A stretch of DNA of 50,641 bases from UBA2029 sp037447125 (GTDB taxonomy: Bacteria; Chloroflexota; Anaerolineae; Aggregatilineales; Aggregatilineaceae), in contig JBBIHG010000015.1 of assembly GCA_037447125.1 (NCBI GenBank), forward strand, positions 1 to 50,641, in the 5' to 3' direction. Numbering within the stretch: the first letter of the stretch is position 1; each line of letters begins with the position of its first letter. Shown piece after piece: positions 37,901 through 44,562 of this stretch. The position numbers and the translations under genes were made by a program. Below the pieces are notes generated by a model. That model was given only the letters and a program-made list of their open reading frames with translations. It was not told where the DNA came from and did no database searches.

Positions 37901-39996
37901 AGCACGTCCTCTACGGTCTCCTGGGTGGGGACTCCGTGCGTGGCGATGGCGGCGATGGCGCGCAGCCCTTCCGATTCGTGCGTGCGGCGCTGCATCTCGG
38001 CGTACAGGCGAGCGTTGTCAATGAGCATGGCCGCCTGACCGGCGAAGACGGCCAGCAGCCGCGCGTCATCGTCGGAGAAGTCGCGCCCGTCGCGGCGGTT
38101 GGCCACCTGGATGATGCCCAAGCGCACCTTGCGCGCCTCCAACGCCGCCACGATCGTCTGGCGCATACCCACTTCGGCAGAGAGCGCGCCCAGGGCCGTC
38201 TCCATGGCTTGCGGGTCGCCCCGCAGGTCGTTGCACAGCCAGGTGGTGCGTTCCTGCCACAGGCGCATGACCGGGCTTTCGGGCGGCGAGGGCACCTGGT
38301 AGAAGCGCACGCGCTCCTCGTCGTCCATGCCGTAGAAGGGCCGCTGGCTGACCAGCACCTCCTCTTCTTTGTCATAGAGCAGGATGCCGCACAGTTCCAC
38401 GTCGAGCTGGGCGGCGATGCGCGCCGTGATCTGGGCGTATAGCTCGTCCGGGCTGCGCAGCGCGCCACTGGCCTGGGCGATCTGTTGCAGACCGTTCAAG
38501 GCATGGGCGTGGCGCTCGGTCTGCTCGAACAGGCGCGCGCTGTCGAGCAGGGCCGCCGCCTGAATGGCCAGCGCGTCCAGTTGGCGCAGATCGTCCGCGT
38601 CGAAGCGGGACCGCTCGCGCGCGTTGGCGACCAGCAGCACGCCCACCCGCCGCGCACCGGCGGTCATGGGCACCAGGGCCAGGCTGTGGATGGCGATGGC
38701 GGTCGTCAGGGCGCTCAGGCCCAGAGCGCGCAGCAGGTCTTCGCCTGGCTCGTGGGTATGCCAGACGGCGCTCTCGCGCCACATCTGCAACAGATCCGCG
38801 TTGTCGCCGGGCGCGACGCGATGCCCGGCGATGCGCGCCTCTGGCACGCCGTAGAAGGGCGGCCGGGCGCGCAAGACCTCCTGCTCCTCGTCGTAGAGCA
38901 GCACGCCGCACATTTCGGCGCGCACCAACCCTGCTACCCGCTCGGTGAGCTGGGCGATCATGGCGCGCGTGTCGCCCAGCCAGCCAAACGCCTCGGCGAG
39001 CTGCTGCACGCCCCCCAACTCGCGCAGGCGTTGGGCCTGGGCCTGGGCGAAGTGTGTCATCTGCAGCGCCGCCGCCGTCTGCCCGGCGATCGCTTCGAGC
39101 AGGGCCAGATCGCGCTGGGCGAAGGCGCTTCGCGCGCTGTGTCCCAACTCTAATGTGCCCACAAAGCGGTCGCCGTCCAGCAGCGGCACGCCCACATAGC
39201 TGCGAAAGCCAGCGGTGCCCGCCTGGGGGCGCACATCGGCGCGCAGGCTGACATCGTCAATGAGCAGCGGCTGGCGGTAGAGAGCGATCCAGCCTGTGTA
39301 CCCCTCGCCTGGGGCGTAGACCGCCTCGTCCGCGGTCAGGTCCAGGGGGACCAGTTCACCGCTCTCGGCCCGGCGCGCCCCCCCCACAGACCGCAACCGG
39401 CTGCCTTCCGGGTCGGCCAGGGTGATTTCGGCTGAGTCGAAGGCAATGGACGGCTCCAGGCTGGTCACTATCGTCTGGACCAGCGCTGACAGCTCGACCT
39501 GAGCGCTCGCCGCCCGGCTGATGTCTTCGGCGATGGTCAGGGCGCGCAGCGCGTCGAATTCGGCGGAGGCGGCTGCAGACAGCGCACCCCCGGCTAGCTC
39601 GCGCAGCAGCAACACCATGCGCTCGCCGTCCGGGCCGGGGATGGCGTGGGAGATGGCCTCTACGTGGCGCGGGCCAATGCGCAGCGCCGCCCGGCCGGGG
39701 TGGGCGAACAGGTCGTAGAGCGTCTCGGCGGGGCGGGCCTGGCGGGCCAGGACGGCCAGGCTGGGTGTCTCACCGTCCAGCCCGAACCAACGGCGCGCGG
39801 ACTCGTTGGCGAAGACGACGTGCCCGCGGCCCTCGGCGACGACGACAGCATCATCGCTGGGCGGCAGGCGCACCGGCACGACGGGCCGCGCGGGCGTATC
39901 GCGCCCCGCGTCCAGCCCGCGCTGCGCCTGGCGGACCAGGACGAACAACCAGGCGAAGAAGACCAGGCCAATGAGGATCAGAGAAGCTTCAAGCAT
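31984..39996 (-). CDS. Giant multi-GAF sensor histidine kinase
   Basis: About 2,670 residues. It has one N-terminal membrane helix (LEASLILIGLVFFAWLFVLV), then a PAS-like domain (about 50-150), then an array of about twelve GAF domains between roughly residues 165 and 2,260. Each GAF ends in a helix of the type AGQAAFSIENYRL, TDQATVAITNARR or GSQAAIAVQNAAL, with linker coiled coils between them. A second PAS (AILDSVADGVMVANERGEII) leads into the HisKA domain with His2432 in SHELRTPMTSIKGY. The ATPase domain has the N box NLADNAFNYTPEGG, VADTGIGIPPEIAG and GTGLGLAIVRELV. GAF domains bind small ligands, haem, bilins or cyclic nucleotides; no bilin-type Cys is obvious. ATG 39996 was preferred over TTG 40026. 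Operon partners are the receivers on both sides. Confidence 0.92.
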   Translation of the reverse strand: MLEASLILIGLVFFAWLFVLVRQAQRGLDAGRDTPARPVVPVRLPPSDDAVVVAEGRGHVVFANESARRWFGLDGETPSLAVLARQARPAETLYDLFAHPGRAALRIGPRHVEAISHAIPGPDGERMVLLLRELAGGALSAAASAEFDALRALTIAEDISRAASAQVELSALVQTIVTSLEPSIAFDSAEITLADPEGSRLRSVGGARRAESGELVPLDLTADEAVYAPGEGYTGWIALYRQPLLIDDVSLRADVRPQAGTAGFRSYVGVPLLDGDRFVGTLELGHSARSAFAQRDLALLEAIAGQTAAALQMTHFAQAQAQRLRELGGVQQLAEAFGWLGDTRAMIAQLTERVAGLVRAEMCGVLLYDEEQEVLRARPPFYGVPEARIAGHRVAPGDNADLLQMWRESAVWHTHEPGEDLLRALGLSALTTAIAIHSLALVPMTAGARRVGVLLVANARERSRFDADDLRQLDALAIQAAALLDSARLFEQTERHAHALNGLQQIAQASGALRSPDELYAQITARIAAQLDVELCGILLYDKEEEVLVSQRPFYGMDDEERVRFYQVPSPPESPVMRLWQERTTWLCNDLRGDPQAMETALGALSAEVGMRQTIVAALEARKVRLGIIQVANRRDGRDFSDDDARLLAVFAGQAAMLIDNARLYAEMQRRTHESEGLRAIAAIATHGVPTQETVEDVLIAVANVLQSGCVALALVEESSGALVLDPQYVWGAALESPYRINAYAPGFENSVLVSRRPLLSHDLSADERVLSQYRPLIERFGLRDWVQVPLTLQDQCIGELTVANRTTGVPYDEGDVDLLAAIATQIAAMIDRMRMGMATDPDLRARVQELNALGRVTHELSRTLDVERVFEVIRQEALRSTDASAASIVLLADRDEWEREDLPVLQRRFGEGRVLGELAPVERAAVLSGTMQIVDDYEHSAFEARPASARSALAVPITYGDQVIGLIHLYSTQPHVFGQAVTDFAVALTDQATVAITNARRYQEQIEASRALRVRAERMGRIFDLGEMFRAGASLQELLEEVAHSIQETVGFNAVLISVVDEGANVLQRTAQAGLPLAAFEELRQTTPPLEQALSLMQESYRLSNSYFLPAEGTEELTAGLSTYVGLRERMGSGPRAWHPDDMLLVPLRGSGGQLLGLISVDEPQSGRRPNFATVEALEIFAGQAAFSIENYRLVERIQKEAEATRRERDRLAQLHLVASKIQVARDMPARLQVVAEGIHETGWGHVVITLRDSRLEPTALIQVGYTLDEAAHLQSEIVPGAVWRRWINDLNFYDLKLGAGYYLRYDHPWVRANAPRARATDVPPVPADTWHPHDVFYLPLIGQDQQRIIGIIAMDSPADGRAPTEASLLPFELFASQAAAAIETTRLTQETTRAAEQEQRLNEVMEAVSASIRPEQVVAAIAHGLGRLVPFTRMSVAIYDETARQFDVYRADVTGSAAVDVVRDTTLSPASSATWESFQQATTHFFQLARDEAARVQYSDLRAWYESGERSTLLVPMISGVQAVGVLRLGTELENPFGFEENRDLVQRLANLSAVSLENVRLFARAQERAVALEAQAQRMALLNRVALALAQTMDLENIFEIALREMAIALGVSEGAALHVGAERNQGTVIVEYPRGDTPPELVLDLATNAALRQMQDDLIPLVVERSDSDDLYESVQRWMRRDDGYRSLLVPLVAGGQVIGVLRLDAVSRERVFSDEQIELAQTIGSQAAIAVQNAALFEQTTLRTRELETLFESAQATAVTLDLNEVARRVTMQMLSALDADTCMVFLWDEIHNTLTVCGEVSARPDSALSERPGDVYSLAPYPLRARALRERTLAVIHAAQDGLPHGERDLMARHAAATRMLIPLVVNDIAIGLVEVELLDPARRFAPGALRLAQALASQAAISIENARLQTETRRTVEELYVINEISGGLASAETLEDLLTVIDALLPSLNDAERLYVALYDPATQLISFPLATLVTEERPLDEPPRPLGKDEFSAVIQSKAPLLLAGESLETLTRSLGIVTAMPDARCFLGVPLLAGDEVIGVLAVRDDRDPLAFSATDQRILTTIGAQLSIALQSTRLFQQTVELAAELEQRVRERTAELERERQQLATLYSITTELATSLDMERLLSRALEMVAHAVGATQGVILQVDRETQRLCARAGLGLPDNLSPAEGGLHGFLAVGEGLAGWAVRHRQSIIVDDVQKDKRWQRLGPDDDMPRAALVALIETAEDILGVAMLYSDRPGAFGPESLRLVGAAAHQVANAMNNAELYGLIRDQAERLGVLLRQEQVEATKNAAILDSVADGVMVANERGEIIVFNQTAARILGLPVEEMLGRSTADIGGLYGTERARWTNTVGRWQADPAGYQPGDFLEERLELDDQRVISVRVSPVILGDQFLGTVSIFRDITREVEVDRLKSEFVATVSHELRTPMTSIKGYADLLLLGAAGEMPAQQRGFIETIKHNADRLSKLVNDLLDISRIDQGRVRLQFAPLKVAGVINRTATHLRGRSKDEGRAMNIVAHLPDGLELVVWGDHDKVAQILTNLADNAFNYTPEGGTITLAARSDEQTGHVILSVADTGIGIPPEIAGRVFERFFRGEEMHEMVLDTPGTGLGLAIVRELVAFHQGRIWFDSAVGQGTTFYVVLPARVPDMEALDHAIQASGE

Positions 39997-40060
39997 CTGC
40001 CGTCGCTCGCGCCGTCTGCGGCGCAATCGTGCGCTCTAGGGCATGGGGACGCGCTGGCCG

Positions 40061-40969
40061 CTACCACTCGGTGATGACAGCTTTTTGCACGCTGGTGCCC
40101 CCATGCCGGCGGCTCTCGGCGGCCAGCTCGGTGATCTCGCGGATGTCGGCGAACTGCCGCGTTGCAGTGCTGACCCAGCCGATGGCCAGAGCCATCAAGG
40201 CCACTCGTTCGTCGTCTTTCATCATGAAGCCGCGCTCGCGGTCAATGAAGGAATAGTGCGTCACGACTCCCTCGGCGAAGCGGGCAGCCAGGCGCTCTAG
40301 CAGCGGCTCGACCTTGTCCGCATAGGTGATCATGACGAAGTTGTCGCTGCCCGCGTGTCCGGCGAAATCCCCCGGGGTGCCCAGCTCGTCGAGCACCTCG
40401 CCCACCAGCAGGGCCATGAAGCGCAGCACGTCGTTGGCGGCCACGAAGCCATAAACGTCCTTGAACGCCTCATAGTGCTGGAGCTTGATATCGAGATAGG
40501 CCCAGGCTCTGTCTTCGCGCATGATCTCGCGCAGCTTGTCTTCGATCAGGGCGCTACTGGGCAGGCCGCTGTTGGGGTCGGTGTAGTGGTCGCGCGCGGC
40601 GCGCTCGATCTGGTTCTTGACGCGCAGCTTGAGCTCTTCGATGTCGAAGGGCTTGGTGATGTAATCGTCGGCGCCCAGTTCCAGCCCGGCGATCTTGTCG
40701 CTGCGCTCGTCTTTTTGCGTCAGGAAGATGATCGGGATGTGGCTGGTGCGCGTGGTCGAGCGAAGCTGGCGGCAGACGTCGTAACCGTTCATGTCGGGCA
40801 GCATGATGTCCAGCACGATCAACTGGGGTAGCTGGCGCCGGATGACGTGGAGTGCGTCACCCCCGCGCGACGCCACCTGGACTTCGTACCCCAACCCGCT
40901 GAAATAGATATGCAGCATGTTGGAGATGTCGAAATCATCTTCCACCACGAGGATTCTGCCCTTGCTCAT
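40061..40969 (-). CDS. Response regulator with degenerate GGDEF domain
   Basis: 302 residues. The N-terminal receiver is complete: acidic pocket VEDDFD, phosphorylated Asp54 in LIVLDIMLPDM, Lys106 in YITKPFDI. The C-terminal half resembles a diguanylate cyclase: it starts with YTDPNSGLPSSALIED (the D-x-L-T-G-L-P-N region), has WAYLDIKLQHYEAFKDVYG (the metal-site segment), and ends at the active-site turn. There GGDEF is replaced by G-S-D-N-F (207-211), so synthesis of cyclic di-GMP is unlikely. It may act as a binding or allosteric domain. GAAGGA lies about 9 bases upstream of the ATG. It is first in the operon with the 12-GAF kinase, the lone receiver and the alpha/beta hydrolase. Confidence 0.88.
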   Translation of the reverse strand: MSKGRILVVEDDFDISNMLHIYFSGLGYEVQVASRGGDALHVIRRQLPQLIVLDIMLPDMNGYDVCRQLRSTTRTSHIPIIFLTQKDERSDKIAGLELGADDYITKPFDIEELKLRVKNQIERAARDHYTDPNSGLPSSALIEDKLREIMREDRAWAYLDIKLQHYEAFKDVYGFVAANDVLRFMALLVGEVLDELGTPGDFAGHAGSDNFVMITYADKVEPLLERLAARFAEGVVTHYSFIDRERGFMMKDDERVALMALAIGWVSTATRQFADIREITELAAESRRHGGTSVQKAVITEW

Positions 40970-41067
40970 CCGTTTGCGTCCTTCCCACAGGTGGGGTTCG
41001 CCTGGCGCGCCAGGAATGGGCCGTGTTCATCGTTGCCACAAGCCGGACAGAAGTGCGCGCCACGCAC
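40966..41067 (-). CDS. Possible small zinc-ribbon-like protein (33 residues)
   Basis: A short frame starting GTG at 41067 reads VRGAHFCPACGNDEHGPFLA and continues RQANPTCGKDANG. The C-P-A-C-G and P-T-C-G knuckles look like a zinc ribbon, though one of the four ligands would have to be His or be missing. Its TGA overlaps the ATG of the response regulator (ATGA), a common sign of translational coupling. In-frame alternatives at 41085 (GTG) and 41112 (ATG) would give longer forms, but the extended -10 at 41084-41092 would then lie inside the gene. It has no clear ribosome binding site. Treat as a candidate only. Confidence 0.3.
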   Translation of the reverse strand: MRGAHFCPACGNDEHGPFLARQANPTCGKDANG

Positions 41068-41083
41068 AGCCTTCGGCAGCCCC

Positions 41084-41092
41084 ACTATACCA
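41084..41092 (-). promoter_or_regulatory. Extended -10 promoter of the signalling operon
   Basis: Minus strand TGGTATAGT (TGn plus TATAGT), about 115 bases before the ATG of the receiver/GGDEF gene. No good -35. Confidence 0.35.
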
Positions 41093-41162
41093 TGAGAACG
41101 TGATTGAGACATGGAGGATACGCGCCGCACCAGGCGAAGAGTCCTTAAGCACCCCTCAACTT

Positions 41163-42287
41163 TCACACAATTTTCACAGTCTTGGGCCGGGGGCGACGCA
41201 CTCGCCGCGTCTGCTGCGCCCGCTCACGCACGGCGGCGATCTGCGCGTCGGTGACGGCGCGCTCGAAGCTGCGAAAGCCGCTCAAACGAAACCCATGCCG
41301 CGCGGCAAGCGCGCCGATTTCCTCTGCCTGGGCCAACGTGATCTGCTTGCCCACGCTGTAGTCTTCATAGCGCCCTTCCAGGGCCAGGGCCATCGTCTCG
41401 GCCATGCAGGCATAGGCTTTGCCCGGCGGAAACCCGAAATTGAAGCCGAAGTCCACCGGCCCCGGCACCTCGACCATACCGCCATCAATGACCAGCACAT
41501 CGTCGCGCACTTCGGCCACACGCCTCGACACATCGCGCGGGCGGGCTACGTCGCACACCACCGCGCCCGGCTTGAGGTGCTCCGGCTCGATCACAGCCGT
41601 CGTGGCGCTGGTCACGGTCAGCACCAGGTCGGCCTCGCCGAGCGCGCCCAATTCGGTCCCGCTGTGCACGTGCGCCTGGTGTCCACTGCATTGAGCGTGT
41701 ACTTCCGCCAGCATTTCCGAGCGACGCCCGATCAGGATTAGCTCCGGCACTTCGCGGGCCAGGATTTGTGCGCACACCCGCCCGATCACGCCAGTTGCTC
41801 CCACGACCGCCGCCGTGGACTCGCCCATGTTCAGGCCCATGCAACGCGCCGCTTCGCGCACCGCTTCGATGGCGATATAGACCGTATAGGCGTCGCCATT
41901 GGTGACGGGGATGTCCAGCCGCCGGGCAATCGTCTCGCCGGCATCGCCCACCACCGACGTATATGCTCCCAGCCCCAGGATGCGCGCGCCCAGCCGCTCG
42001 GCCATGTGACCGCAGGCCACGATCTTGCCGTAGACCGTCTCCACCGGCAGGCTGAGCATGGTCTTGGGCGTGAACGGGCAGGCGATGAACCACCCGCGCG
42101 CTTCCTGGCCTGTTGCCAGCGAGCGCACGCCGGCGATCTCGGAGATGTACACCGGCGGGAAGAAGCGCGAGAAAAAGTTGATCTGCCCCTCGCTCAGCAG
42201 TTTACCCAGCAGGGGGTATTTGCGAGCGACGTCGGTCTTGGGATCAATCGGGTGAATGATGAAGGCGAAGGAGGCGGAATCGCTCAT
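41163..42287 (-). CDS. Long-chain acyl-[acyl-carrier-protein] reductase homologue (AAR family)
   Basis: 374 residues. The sequence follows the cyanobacterial acyl-ACP reductase that makes fatty aldehydes for alkane synthesis: GLGAYTSVVGDAG, VTNGDAYTVYIAIEAV, the NAD(P)-binding AAVVGATGVIGRVCAQIL (GATGVIG at 163-169), ELILIGRRSEML, EADLVLTVTSATTAVIEPEH, LVIDGGMVEVPGPVDFGF and ITLAQAEEIGALAARHGF. The Cys that forms the acyl-thioester in the cyanobacterial enzyme is kept, in KAYACMAETMALALEGR (Cys294 with this start). The reaction would be acyl-ACP plus NADPH to aldehyde plus ACP. The N-terminal about 90 residues are more divergent and include its own Cys in WFIACPFTPKT. It overlaps or abuts the upstream beta-helix gene. 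A GTG at 42308 is a possible alternative start. No aldehyde-deformylating oxygenase gene is seen here. Confidence 0.78.
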   Translation of the reverse strand: MSDSASFAFIIHPIDPKTDVARKYPLLGKLLSEGQINFFSRFFPPVYISEIAGVRSLATGQEARGWFIACPFTPKTMLSLPVETVYGKIVACGHMAERLGARILGLGAYTSVVGDAGETIARRLDIPVTNGDAYTVYIAIEAVREAARCMGLNMGESTAAVVGATGVIGRVCAQILAREVPELILIGRRSEMLAEVHAQCSGHQAHVHSGTELGALGEADLVLTVTSATTAVIEPEHLKPGAVVCDVARPRDVSRRVAEVRDDVLVIDGGMVEVPGPVDFGFNFGFPPGKAYACMAETMALALEGRYEDYSVGKQITLAQAEEIGALAARHGFRLSGFRSFERAVTDAQIAAVRERAQQTRRVRRPRPKTVKIV

Positions 42288-42301
42288 GGCTGCGGGCTGG
42301 C

Positions 42302-43684
42302 CTACCACGGCTCCAGGAACGCTTCTTCTGAGTCCGCCACACGCGGATAGCGTCGCCGGTGCTTGCGGGCCGCGGACGCGCGCACCTTGTGGTGATCGCT
42401 CTCCTCGTAGCTCACATTGCGGGTGATCACCCGGCGGTCCGGCGAAGCGAAGAGCACCACGTCCGATTCGATGACTCGCGCGGGCATGACGACCATCCCT
42501 GATCCCAGGCGCGCGTTGTGGCCGACACAGCCCCCCAGGACCGGCTGGCCAGTATTCTCCAGTTGGTTGTAGGCGTTGAGGGCGCGCAGCGGCACCGGCA
42601 GCAGGTTGAAGTCGGTGAAGGTTGTGCCCGCGCCCACGAAGCTGTTGCGCCCGATCACACCCATCTGGATGCAGGTATTCTGGGCGATGATCGAGTACTC
42701 CATGATCGTGGACATGAACAGCGCCGCCCGAAAGGGCAAGAAGCAGTGACTGCCCACCACGCTAAGCATGATCTGGCAGCCCTGGGCGATGTTGACGTTG
42801 TCGCCGATGATCGAGTTGTCTATGACCACGCCCGGCCCAATCGTGCAGTTGCGCCCGATCGTCGTCGGGCCGAGGATGACCGCCGACGGATCGATCGTCG
42901 TGCCCTCGCCCACTTTGACCACTTCCGAGCTGGTGAGCACCTGCTTCTGTTCAATGATAGCCCGCCAGAGGATGCGCAGCGCCAGCAGGTTGTGCTCGCT
43001 GATGCGCTTCTCAAAGCGCTTGCCACGCGAGAACACGCCCAGGATGACGTTGGCGAAATAGAGGTGAACCCAGCTATCAATGGACAGGCAGGTGCGCTCG
43101 GTGAGCAGGTGAGTCAGATCGAGGTCGCGGGCGATCTCGCCTTCGGTGGCGGTGGGGCGCACGTTGGCCATCGAGTCCGGCACGTTGTAGTAGCCGATCT
43201 CCTTGTAGTCGCTGGCGATGGGCACCGTGTGCCACTGGGGCGGCTCGACATAGCCCGCGGGGAAGTACCACAGGTCGAGCGGGTAGTACAGCGGCATGCC
43301 GGCCCTGTCGCTGACGAGCTTGAGCCGCGAGAGCGGTGCCGCGTACTTTTTCCAGGCCGCGTCCTCGGCGGGCAGGGCCGCGCGGCAGGGGACGCCGCCG
43401 GCCAGCGCCTGCTCATAGAACGCGCTGAAGAACTCCTCGTCGAAGTACAGGTTGTCGCGGTAGGCGATCAGTTCGTCGCCGCGCGCGGACAGGCGGGCCA
43501 GGTCGTGAATCGAATCCAGCGGCGGTTCCACGCTGGCCGGGCCGCACAGCGCGTCGAGCACGTCCGCGTGGTGAATCTTCAGCGGCTTGTTGAGGATACT
43601 CAAATCGCGCGGTGGCTCATTGAACGGCGCGATCAGGCGGTCATCTTCGATCACGAACCGGCGCAGCTTGCGAGACCGACGCAT
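42302..43684 (-). CDS. Left-handed beta-helix (hexapeptide-repeat) protein paired with the acyl-ACP reductase homologue
   Basis: 460 residues. The N-terminal about 250 residues are not recognised; they contain many aromatic and charged residues (LYYPLDLWYFPAGYVEPPQW). From about residue 263, hexapeptide repeats form a left-handed beta helix: VGEGTTIDPSAVILGPTTIG, RNCTIGPGVVIDNSIIGDNV and NIAQGCQI, then a second run IIAQNTCIQMGVIGRNSFVG, AGTTFTDFN. This fold occurs in acyl- and acetyltransferases (LpxA, GlmU) and in sugar nucleotidyltransferases. The C-terminal tail is basic. The stop codon lies next to the start of the reductase gene, so the two are translationally linked. GAGGTG lies 7 bases before the ATG. 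A role as an acyl- or sugar-modifying partner is inference. Confidence 0.75.
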   Translation of the reverse strand: MRRSRKLRRFVIEDDRLIAPFNEPPRDLSILNKPLKIHHADVLDALCGPASVEPPLDSIHDLARLSARGDELIAYRDNLYFDEEFFSAFYEQALAGGVPCRAALPAEDAAWKKYAAPLSRLKLVSDRAGMPLYYPLDLWYFPAGYVEPPQWHTVPIASDYKEIGYYNVPDSMANVRPTATEGEIARDLDLTHLLTERTCLSIDSWVHLYFANVILGVFSRGKRFEKRISEHNLLALRILWRAIIEQKQVLTSSEVVKVGEGTTIDPSAVILGPTTIGRNCTIGPGVVIDNSIIGDNVNIAQGCQIMLSVVGSHCFLPFRAALFMSTIMEYSIIAQNTCIQMGVIGRNSFVGAGTTFTDFNLLPVPLRALNAYNQLENTGQPVLGGCVGHNARLGSGMVVMPARVIESDVVLFASPDRRVITRNVSYEESDHHKVRASAARKHRRRYPRVADSEEAFLEPW

Positions 43685-43753
43685 CGTGGTTCACCTCACC
43701 CTAGTCTGCACTGCACGTACCGCCCTCATCCAGCGCGGACGATCACCGCTATC

Positions 43754-43782
43754 AGTATCGCCCAGCCAGGGCTGGAGAGCAA
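43754..43782 (-). promoter_or_regulatory. Candidate promoter of the beta-helix/acyl-ACP reductase operon
   Basis: Minus strand TTGCTC, 17 bases, GATACT. The spacer contains the palindrome CCAGCCAGGGCTGG, a possible operator. Confidence 0.35.
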
Positions 43783-43797
43783 TTCGGGCGGATGTCA

Positions 43798-43830
43798 GGG
43801 TGCGTGCAAAACCTGTCAGGTAGGGGCGCA
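43798..43830. repeat. Composite repeat, head-only copy
   Basis: GGGTGCGTGCAAAACCTGTC then AGGTAGGGGCGCA. The first 20 bases match the head of copy 3 at 27901 almost exactly, but no palindrome follows. Confidence 0.6.
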
Positions 43831-43937
43831 TGGCCATATGCTCCCACAAGCCCGTCGTTCTTTCTCGTGACTTCAGCAGACTCGCGCTGGCGTCCCGGCG
43901 GTGCCTTACTGCCTCACAGGCGAGAGTGTCCCCGCAC

Positions 43938-44480
43938 TCACTGCCAGATCGCCCAGGGATCGTCGGGGTCGCGCACCCCATAGAAGGAGGTCAGACGCAC
44001 CAGCTCGACGAACACGCGAAAGGACGCCTGGTCGGCATTGAGCCGCCAGCGCATCTTGCGCGGAATGCGCAGCCAGGCATAGGCCAGGTGGCGGCGCTCC
44101 TGCCGCGTAGTGCTGGCCATCAGCTCGTTGTACCAGGGGGGCAGGGCATGGCGCAACAGGTCGCTCTTGCGCGTGACATAGCTCCCGGCGAAGGCCATCA
44201 GCATCACCGCGAAGAAGATCACGGGCGCGTAGCCCCAAACGCCGCGCTGGTCGGCAGTCAGCGCGTCGAGCATACTGGCGACCATCAGGCTCCACACGCC
44301 GAGCATATCCATGAAGCGAGCGAGCGGCGAAAAGGGCATCTCCGGCCCGTACAGGCGAAAGCGGGTCATGAGCGGGTCTTTGAACAGCCCAAAGACGACC
44401 GATGCCCGTTGCAGCAGGGCGCCCGTAGCGATCACCGTCAGGAAGCCCACTGCCAGCCAGGGATAGCGCGGATCGAACAT
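43938..44480 (-). CDS. Hypothetical membrane protein, 180 residues
   Basis: Family not recognised. There are about two to three membrane helices: one near the N-terminus (YPWLAVGFLTVIATGALL), one around residues 58-75 (LGVWSLMVASMLDALT) and one at 85-100 (YAPVIFFAVMLMAFAGSYV). The C-terminal half is soluble, basic and probably cytoplasmic, with RQERRHLAYAWLRIPRKMRW and FRVFVELVRLTSFYG. The ribosome binding site is weak. It lies downstream of the DUF3048 lipoprotein gene on the same strand with about 80 bases between, so the two may share a transcript. Coding composition and helix pattern support a real gene; no function can be assigned. Confidence 0.65.
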   Translation of the reverse strand: MFDPRYPWLAVGFLTVIATGALLQRASVVFGLFKDPLMTRFRLYGPEMPFSPLARFMDMLGVWSLMVASMLDALTADQRGVWGYAPVIFFAVMLMAFAGSYVTRKSDLLRHALPPWYNELMASTTRQERRHLAYAWLRIPRKMRWRLNADQASFRVFVELVRLTSFYGVRDPDDPWAIWQ

Positions 44481-44562
44481 CCGGTCAACCGTGCGCTACT
44501 CGCGCGGGCCGCGACGTTGCTTGCCCAGCGCCAGGCCCGCTCTTCCTTCTCCCCATTGTACA

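Larger units (their letters stand above)
43685..43937. other. Intergenic region with promoter and repeat remnant
   Basis: 253 bases. It holds the promoter of the beta-helix/reductase pair (43754-43782), the palindrome CCAGCC-AG-GGCTGG (43762-43775) within its spacer, and a head-only copy of the composite repeat (43798-43830). No gene seen. Confidence 0.5.

Noticed and set aside
40061..40969. Active diguanylate cyclase
   Set aside because: The GGDEF motif reads GSDNF, so enzymatic activity is not supported.
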